A stretch of 64,000 nt of DNA from Plutella xylostella (lineage: Eukaryota; Arthropoda; Insecta; Lepidoptera; Plutellidae). Made by a program: the position numbers and the translations under genes. Position 1 is the first letter of the stretch. The number at the start of each line of letters is the position of its first letter. The notes beneath the pieces are model-generated. The model worked only from the letters and a program-made list of their open reading frames with translations, made no database searches and had not been told where the DNA came from. Positions 57,905-64,000 of this stretch are shown here, in pieces. Location: positions 7,447,501 to 7,511,500 of the forward strand of contig NC_064012.1 of the NCBI RefSeq assembly GCF_932276165.1. Direction: 5' to 3'.

Positions 57905-58240
57905 TCGAGTTGACTTCAGTGATCGTAACTGATCACTGAGGTTAAGCAACAACTGACACGGTCAGCCATTGGATGGGTTACCGATTTCAAATGCTTCTTT
58001 TCTGGACGCTTCCGTGCTTCGGACGGCACGTTAAGCCGTGGGTCCCGGTTGCTGCTTCGGCAGCAGTCGTTAAACCTAGTCAGAGGCCGCCCGAAGGGCA
58101 TCTCACCGTCGGGTTGCCTACTTACCCGACAACTTCAGTGCATTGTACTCATTCAAAAACGGCGATACGGCTCGCAACCTATCACGTGAGTATAAATATA
58201 AATGTACAGCGAAAAGTGAGTGACTTCGTTTATTAAACAT
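57905..58240 (+). mobile_element. 5S rRNA-derived SINE
   Basis: The head (57920-57978) resembles the internal promoter of 5S rRNA: CACTGAGGTTAAGCAAC and GGTCAGCCATTGGATGGG. The body has GTGCTTCGGACGGCACGTTA and GGCCGCCCGAAGGGCATCTC, wording of known lepidopteran 5S-headed SINEs. The 3' module CAACCTATCACGTGAGTA and GCGAAAAGTGAGTG is shared with the tRNA-headed SINE at 49600-49925. It directly abuts the IS630-type element. Confidence 0.75.
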
Positions 58241-58285
58241 TCATAATAAAATTTAACTACCTAATTAATTTAAAATTAGTCACTT

Positions 58286-58456
58286 CACGTAACCCTTATT
58301 GCTGGGAATTAAAATTGATAATGACATGTCAAATGGGACATAATCATGGTAAACGGTAAAATTTCCCCCCGCAAAAATTGGTAGACTTTTTTTGTATCAA
58401 GAAAGATCGCTATGACGCTTCCCGAGGGTACACACCCGAGACCGCGTTGTTCTATG
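58286..58456 (+). repeat. Dispersed repeat (copy 2 of 28455-28615)
   Basis: Shares GGTAAAATTTCCCCCCGCAA, CTATGACGCTTCCCGAGGGT and CGCGTTGTTCTATG with the first copy, same order. Confidence 0.75.
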
Positions 58457-58689
58457 TTTGGAACTAACAAATTTCCCTTACATTTTGACAGTGACATTTG
58501 ACGATACGCAACGTAAACGGAGGTTTCAAATCCTGTGCTCGCGGCTCAGATAAGATACCTTGTAGACACTATAACGAATCTATTTAAAAAATATAAAGCA
58601 GAAGAAGGGCGTTAAGGCATTGCGAGGTTTTATAAAAACAAACCATTTTTGTTTTATCGCCTCATATACAATCCAGGTTAACATGTCTG

Positions 58690-59930
58690 TGTGAAAAACA
58701 TGACAACATCAAATTTAAATACGAGAGTCTTAGAAGAAATCTTATTCTAAATGAATTTTTGATCAATTAATGAAGGATCTGGTATGTGATATCAAAAACA
58801 TAGACGGCGTGTACAATAGATGTGAGAAATGCAAAAATCGACAACCGAAATATGAGTCTGAAAAATATATGTTACAGAGTACGGTTAATTGGAACCAGTG
58901 AGAACGGCAAGAACATGTTTACACTAAAAAACTGGAACCACAGTACATACAAATCTTTATGAAGATGCATTAAAAATCTTACGCATCAAAATGGACCGAA
59001 AAATACTAACATAGAACTATTAAATCTCAAAAGTTCTCAGACTGAATCGGCTGAATACGTTAATGACTATTTTAATACTATAGGCAAATGTTTTCGTACG
59101 CGGACGACACTCCACTACTTTTTCACGATGACAACTGGAATGACGTTTTCAAAAAGGCTGAAATTGGACTTACTAAAGTAATAAAGTGGCTAAACATTGC
59201 AATGCATTTATTGTCTCTCAACACCAGCAAAACTAACTATATTGCCTTCTAAATTCGTGACAACACGCAACCTGATGAAAAATTCACCATAACTGCCCAT
59301 ACTTGTCTGTCAAATAACTTAACTTGTAATTGCTCTTTAATAGAACAGGTAAAGTCTACAAAGTATCTCGGCATAATTATTGATAAAAAACTATCATGGT
59401 ATCCTCAGCTTGAGCTGGTTGCGAATAGAGCAAGGAAACTGATTTGGCTCCTAAAGTTCCTTCGTGATATATCAAAATAAAGACCTTATTATTTACATTT
59501 ATAAAACTCTAGTACAATCGATACTCACATATTGTCTACCTATTTGGGATGGCACATATAAAACTAAATTTATTGAAATCGAACGCGCGCAGAGAGCCAT
59601 ATTAAAGGTAATAATACTACGTAAAAGAAAATCATTCAGTACTTATGAGTTGTATAAGCATATGAATGTTCTTACAGTGAGGCAATTATATATTCTTCAG
59701 TTAACACAAAAACACTTGAGCAACGTAACCGATATGCAATAATAAAATTTAAAACTTCTAACACAGTATTTGCTTCTAACCAATTTTGGAATAGTTCAGT
59801 ATCAATTTATAATAAAATAAACAGAGTGTTAAACTTATGTGGAATGACTTACAAAGAATGTAAGAAAACCACTACTTCATGGCTTAAATCATTGAGTTAT
59901 GAAGATACGTACTGAAGAACTTTTGAAAAC
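58690..59930 (+). pseudogene. Decayed jockey/CR1-type LINE ORF2
   Basis: FSYADDTPLLFHDDNWNDVF (59088) gives the catalytic YADD; then TKYLGIIIDKKLSWYPQLEL (59360), a frameshift near 59480, LVQSILTYCLPIWDGTYKTK and ERAQRAILKV (59515-59610). It resembles the LINE at 16780-21795 (YCIPIWGGTYKT, ERAQRAVLKV) but has stops, frameshifts and an internal deletion before YADD. 59950-60570 is AT-rich with ATACATA-like simple repeats and nothing coding. Confidence 0.75.
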
Positions 59931-60573
59931 CTAACACTAAAGAAATGTTCTAGCTCCTGATTTTCACAAAAATATAAACATTAGGTATATACTAGTAATA
60001 ATTTTATTTCATATAATATACCTTACATAGACATACATAATTATATTTACTACAGGTATTTCAATAAATGTTATAAAAAATATATACATACATACAAACA
60101 GTAATAGGCTAATAGTTAAACTGGCATGCTTGCATCATATAGATATATACATAAATAATTAAATACATACATAAAATATATATTATTATTTAATATTTAT
60201 TATATTAGGATATCTTAAAATATATTTAATATATAGTATATTATAGAGTACCTATATACTAAGTTTTCCATGTACCTTTACGATACAGAGCACAAAATAG
60301 TTAAGATACCTACTATCCACATCGAATACCTACACATCTTTAGAAACCTTAAGAAACTCATAAAATAAATTAAGTACCTAATATGTTTTGTATATGTTTA
60401 TAAGTACCTATATCAAAATTGTTTTATATACTTAAAACTTGTACACATTCAAGAAGGAGGGGCTCTTCTACTTCAGGTTTTTTTAAACTTACAAGAAGAG
60501 ACCCACAATGTAATAACATTATATTTTGTAAGTAACAACAATATAGATTTTTGATATTTTATTTTTTTACAAA

Positions 60574-61084
60574 AAAAGACTGTTAGAGTAAGGAAGACCG
60601 ACACAGCTCAAAAAATGATAAATGATTTTGGAAAAGACATGATTGCTTTTAAAAAGCACCATTATAACAATATTCACCAACAGCAAAGCTGAATATCAAA
60701 AAGCAGTTACTACATTAACAGAGACTGAAGCGATCGTTATCTGCGATTTCTCTGAAAATTATGAGGGTAAATTACAAAAAGAAATACAAACGATGCACTT
60801 TGGTGCCTCCAAATCTCAGATTAGCCTCTATACCGTGATGATATACCTGAAAAACAAATCTCAGTAATTTTGTACAATGTCAGATAATCTGAATCATCAA
60901 CCTCTTGCCATATGGGCCCACTTGACTCCAATATTGGAAACAGTTAAAGATGTGTGCCCGATGTGGATGTTATCCATTACTATTTGGACGGCTCAACCTC
61001 TCAATACAGACAGAAACACAACTTCTTTCTGCATTCTCTATTTGCTAGACAACACGGTCTATCATACTCAACATGGTAAGGTCA
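60574..61084 (+). pseudogene. Uncharacterised transposase-like gene, copy 2 (fragment)
   Basis: Reads EAIVICDFSENYEGKLQKEI, MHFGASKSQISLYTVMIYL, then after a frame break DNLNHQPLAIWAHLTPILET and, in a further frame, DVIHYYLDGSTSQYRQKHNF. The same motif order as 41396-46130. It ends abruptly near 61084 where gypsy gag sequence on the other strand begins. Confidence 0.65.
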
Positions 61085-61978
61085 CTATAGGTTGTAGCCC
61101 CGTACAACATAATTTTATTATTTTCCGCGTCCACTATGCCGTCGATAATGTACTGTATGGCCACACTGTCAGCTAGTTCTCCTCTTATTCTATTCTATTC
61201 TATTCTCTGTGGGGGTGTAAGTACCTGCACCTGGCTCTCTCGAGTGGAACCTTTGTGCATATCCCCAAGGTCTAAACTGCCTTCCTAAGCTTGGACCATT
61301 TCCCACCACGCTGGTCCACTGCGGGTTGGTGGTTTCACATATCTAGATGTGCTAAATCTAGATATGCAGGTTTCCTCACGATGTTTTCCTTTACCGTAAG
61401 AGCGATGGTATACATTGTACTTAAGTTAAAAGAACTCATTGGTACATGTCAGCGCCGGGATCGAACCCGCATCTCTTGCGTGAGAAGCGGGCGCTTACCC
61501 GACTGAGCTACCACCGCTCTGTTAGTTCTCCTCTTTTTCCTAACTCCTTCATCACAAGCAAGTAGTCCATGCAGCTCTCCCCTTGCTGCTTCTTCCTACC
61601 ACTCATAATTTCGTGAATGGCCCTCCCATCCACCGTATCTGGGAACTCCTTTAGTATGGCCGGCTTCAGCGCGTCCCATGTCTTGAATGGCTTTTCAGCC
61701 CGAAGCCATAGCGCCGCCGTCCCCGTCAGTGATCTATGGGCCACCACGAGCTGCTGTAATGCTGACCATCCGAAGATCTCCGCGTTGTCTTCTATGTCCT
61801 CCACCCATCGCGAGGCCACGTACATCCTGTCCTGCCCGCTGAATTTCGGCACCAGCTCCTCCGCGTAGTTCATCATGTTTGACATCTGCAACGGCGGGGT
61901 TGCCGCTGCTGCCGCCGCCGTCCTAGTCGTCCTCGTCGTCGTACTCCTCGAGTCCCCACGTTCCCCGTCGTCGTACAT
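61085..61978 (-). pseudogene. Ty3/gypsy-type gag, interrupted by a SINE
   Basis: From 61978: a low-complexity N-terminus, then ELVPKFSGQDRMYVASRWVE, FGWSALQQLVVAHRSLTGTA, LWLRAEKPFKTWDALKPAIL and CMDYLLVMKELGKRGEL, the core of a retrotransposon gag. Leaving out 61187-61522 plus one 13-bp duplication continues it as LADSVAIQYIIDGIVDAENN and KIMLYGATTYSDL. It is cut at about 61085. Gag would form the particle. A tRNA-Pro-like primer site lies upstream at 62169-62186. The coding run shows no stop other than the SINE. Confidence 0.8.
61187..61522 (-). mobile_element. tRNA-derived SINE with LOA-LINE-like 3' tail, 13-bp duplication
   Basis: TAGTTCTCCTCTT flanks it (61174-61186, 61523-61535). The minus strand starts AGCGGTGGTAGCTCAGTCGG (box A) and GGGTTCGATCCCGGCGC (box B), then the body AACATCGTGAGGAAACCTGC, and ends ACAAAGGTTCCACTCGAGAG, ACCCCCACAGAGAATAGAAT. 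That 3' end matches the last 80 bp of the LOA LINE at 41697-41776. Inside the gypsy gag. Confidence 0.9.
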
Positions 61979-62168
61979 GGGCGCTGGAGTTTTTTTTAAT
62001 ATTTTTTTTTGTTTTCACCGTCGCGTCGTCGTCGTCGTCGTAGTGCAATTTTTTATCGTCTTATGAAAAATTGCACCCGTCGTCTTCCGTCTTTTTCCAC
62101 GTTTTTTTGAATTTTGAATTTCGTCTTTAGCCAAATAAATCTTGCCAATCTGATAATTTTTGCCTTAA

Positions 62169-62186
62169 ATCCCGGCCGAGCCCCCA
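62169..62186 (-). other. Retrotransposon primer binding site (tRNA-Pro-like)
   Basis: The minus strand reads TGGGGGCTCGGCCGGGAT, one base different from the well-known proline-tRNA primer site. LTR-like sequence ending ACCACA lies just upstream (62189 rightward) and gag downstream, so it belongs to the gypsy element. The LTR left over here is about 62189-62355. Confidence 0.65.
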
Positions 62187-62359
62187 ACTGTGGTATTGAA
62201 TCGACTTGCTTTGGGATTTTATTGGCTTTTATTATAAAATAAATCCAATTGTTTTACGTGTTTTACGTCTTTCGTCTTTTAATCTTCTTCCTTTTTTCTC
62301 ACACTCTGTCATTCCTCACCATAGACACTTCCTCTTGATTTCCAAACCCCACATTATAA

Positions 62360-62951
62360 TGTGGCAAGTTACTTGGCGACCCTCCTTGCGGGGTGAAAGA
62401 AGTGGCGGGGGCGAGGTAGCACGACATGCTACACACGTAGAAAAGTGTGCCCGGATTAATCTGGCGATAGCTTGTAACTATTTCTGACGTAAGTAAAATT
62501 TTATTCTATGAGTGTTCCCGTAAATGTCATATTTAGCTTAAAATTTATAGTTTTACAGCATTAAAATTTGGATGTTTACCTTGGATGGTACGCTGTTCTA
62601 CAAGAAGCCCTTATATTGAGACATTATACGATTTGTTGTTTTTAACGTTATTTTGTTGACGAATTATAGATACCTAATAATAATATAATGATAATATTAA
62701 AAAGGCCTCAACACTCATCCTAAGACTAATGGTCTCAGGATCAATGATCTCATGTGGGTCGCACTCAAATTATGACAGACTATATAAGACATGTGGCCGC
62801 CTCGGCTGCGCGGCCGAGACTGCCGTAACAATGACATGCAGTGCACGCGTTGCCCTTGACCGCTACCCCTCCCGCTACCCGCTGTCGTCTTGGGTACCTC
62901 GTCCCCTCCGCGTCTTTCACCCCGCAAGGAGGGTCGCCAAGCAACTTGCCA
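62360..62951 (-). mobile_element. Deletion derivative of the IS630-type element (592 bp)
   Basis: Same termini (TGGCAAGTTACTTGGCGACC and complement) and the same outer sequence as 56538-57896 in inverse orientation, but the transposase segment is gone; the join falls near 62583. This is how a MITE arises. It ends 55 bp beyond the stop codon of the candidate gene at 63007. Confidence 0.85.
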
Positions 62952-63006
62952 ATCTATAGTACCTGTATATCTATAAAAATGCTCTGTTTCTCAGTCTTTA
63001 AGATAA

Positions 63007-64000
63007 TCATTTATGAGGTGTAAAACATATTGTATATTCATTTACTGGATAATGATCGTAGATTACCGCATCACAGTAATCACACCAAAAGTCTAAACTA
63101 TTTAACAACATCTTTATATCGTTGGTATTCATTAATAACGAAAAGTGTATTGGTTTAATTCCCGTAGCACTCTTACATGTTACATGGCATTTACCACACC
63201 CTGAGGAAAGTACGAAATGTGTCTCTTTCCATGGCCACTTTAAATTGTAATAACAATTTTGACTTATATGTAATTAGAAGTTTAAATATAGGTACCTTAT
63301 CGACTTATACTAAACTACCTATATATTTACAAATAAAATAATAATAATATAAAATACGTATAATAACATCCTGGCCTGGAAATATTCTTTTGATTGATTT
63401 ATGTATGTCTACAATAATCACCATATTTGTATCGGTATTTCAGATTTACTTTCTGACGTGACGTATATTTGGCAGATAATTCACATGAACAAAAATTGGT
63501 ATATATAAGATTTTTAAAGAACAATTTTAATATCACAATAGTGAAGAAATATAATTATAAATAATTCAGGCGTAAGCTTAGCTACGTATATGTATAAACT
63601 TACCTGTCGCAGTTATATAATATGAGATATGCTTGGAAAGGCGTAGCGCATGAGTTGCAGATTAATGATGCGTGCCTTAAAGTTACTTGATCTTTTTGAA
63701 GTCTCAATTGGGGACGAAAATCAATCTATGAAACAAAAGAAAATTATAAGAAATATGAAGTCTCGAATAGAATTGAAAATTTATCAGAAAAATAATTTTG
63801 CGACACTACCTTCACTATCTTGAAAACATTTATCGCAGATATAAATAATCGTAAAAACTCGGACCACCGCCCACGCAATCTTCACAGTAAAAATGTTTAC
63901 ATCTACATTGATTGCAATTTTGAAACTTCATGTTTTTTTTAAATGAGTGCATTGGTTTAATGTTTTCATTGTTTTGTTTAGAACTACGGCCAGATGATGT
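63007..64000 (-). CDS. Candidate spliced Cys-rich gene, 5' end outside the window
   Basis: Not a family I recognise. Exon 63725-63604 lies between TTTTGTTTCATAG and GTAAGT and encodes LRLQKDQVTLRHASLICNSC and PFQAYLILYNCD. Exon 63262-63007 follows acceptor ATATAAG (CTAAT branch-like site just upstream) and encodes NCYYNLKWPWKETHF, SSGCGKCHVTCKSATGIKPI, LDFWCDYCDAVIYD and a stop. The phase fits: AG plus T makes a serine codon. A preceding exon (64000 to about 63875) reads NIKPMHSFKKNMKFQNCNQC and KHFYCEDC. Paired cysteines (CNSC, CGKC, CDYC, CNQC, CEDC) suggest zinc binding. No stop interrupts the two complete exons. The join of the first exon is uncertain. It might be a host gene or an unfamiliar mobile-element gene. 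Confidence 0.45.

Overview
The window looks like a stretch of a moth or butterfly (Lepidoptera) genome that is almost entirely transposable elements inserted into one another. The lepidopteran reading is inference. It rests on tRNA-headed and 5S-headed SINEs, LINE 3' tails of lepidopteran type, BEL/Pao and Ty3/gypsy remnants, many MITEs and an AT-rich background. I see no intact conventional host gene. The one candidate for non-transposon coding sequence is a spliced, cysteine-rich gene on the minus strand at the right edge (63007-64000, running out of the window). This density of old, nested, mutually disrupted elements would suit heterochromatin, a W chromosome or a piRNA-producing cluster; the sequence alone cannot decide.

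Layout. 1-7808: a BEL/Pao retrotransposon (LTR, primer site, gag, protease, 3' LTR) that has lost most of its polymerase and carries SINEs and a long fold-back element in its leader. 8012-11665 (minus): a P-element/THAP9-like transposase pseudogene broken by three insertions, among them a complete hAT transposon (9420-11398) with a perfect 8-bp target duplication. 12308-25465 (plus): a second P/THAP9-like gene with a recognisable THAP domain and at least three introns, cut by a 756-bp element, a 5-kb jockey/CR1-type LINE, a 1.8-kb non-autonomous hAT and a LINE fragment; across the first three the reading frame lines up again when the insertion is ignored. 25.5-34 kb: RTE fragments, MITEs, tandem duplications and a 4-kb unit with about 215-bp inverted termini. 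34-41 kb: DDE-type and pogo-type transposase pseudogenes plus several inverted-repeat elements. 41396-47022 (plus): an uncharacterised transposase-like gene split by a LOA-type LINE with a perfect 12-bp target duplication; that LINE is itself split by a gypsy fragment. 47287-54209: a two-gene PIF/Harbinger transposon (five-exon SANT/Myb-like gene facing a DDE transposase) with TTA target duplications. 54.2-63 kb: a second pogo copy, two IS630-type elements (one long, one deleted), a 5S-derived SINE, LINE debris, a second copy of the uncharacterised transposase-like gene, and a gypsy primer site plus gag interrupted by a SINE.

Two themes recur. First, several non-autonomous elements are built from short degenerate words repeated in both orientations (12.4-13.1, 13.4-14.7, 22.0-22.9, 30.7-31.2 and 31.6-32.1 kb). 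Second, SINEs with different heads share 3' modules with each other and with the LOA LINE. Most boundaries below come from target-site duplications and terminal inverted repeats read by eye. Family names come from motif recognition without a database search.
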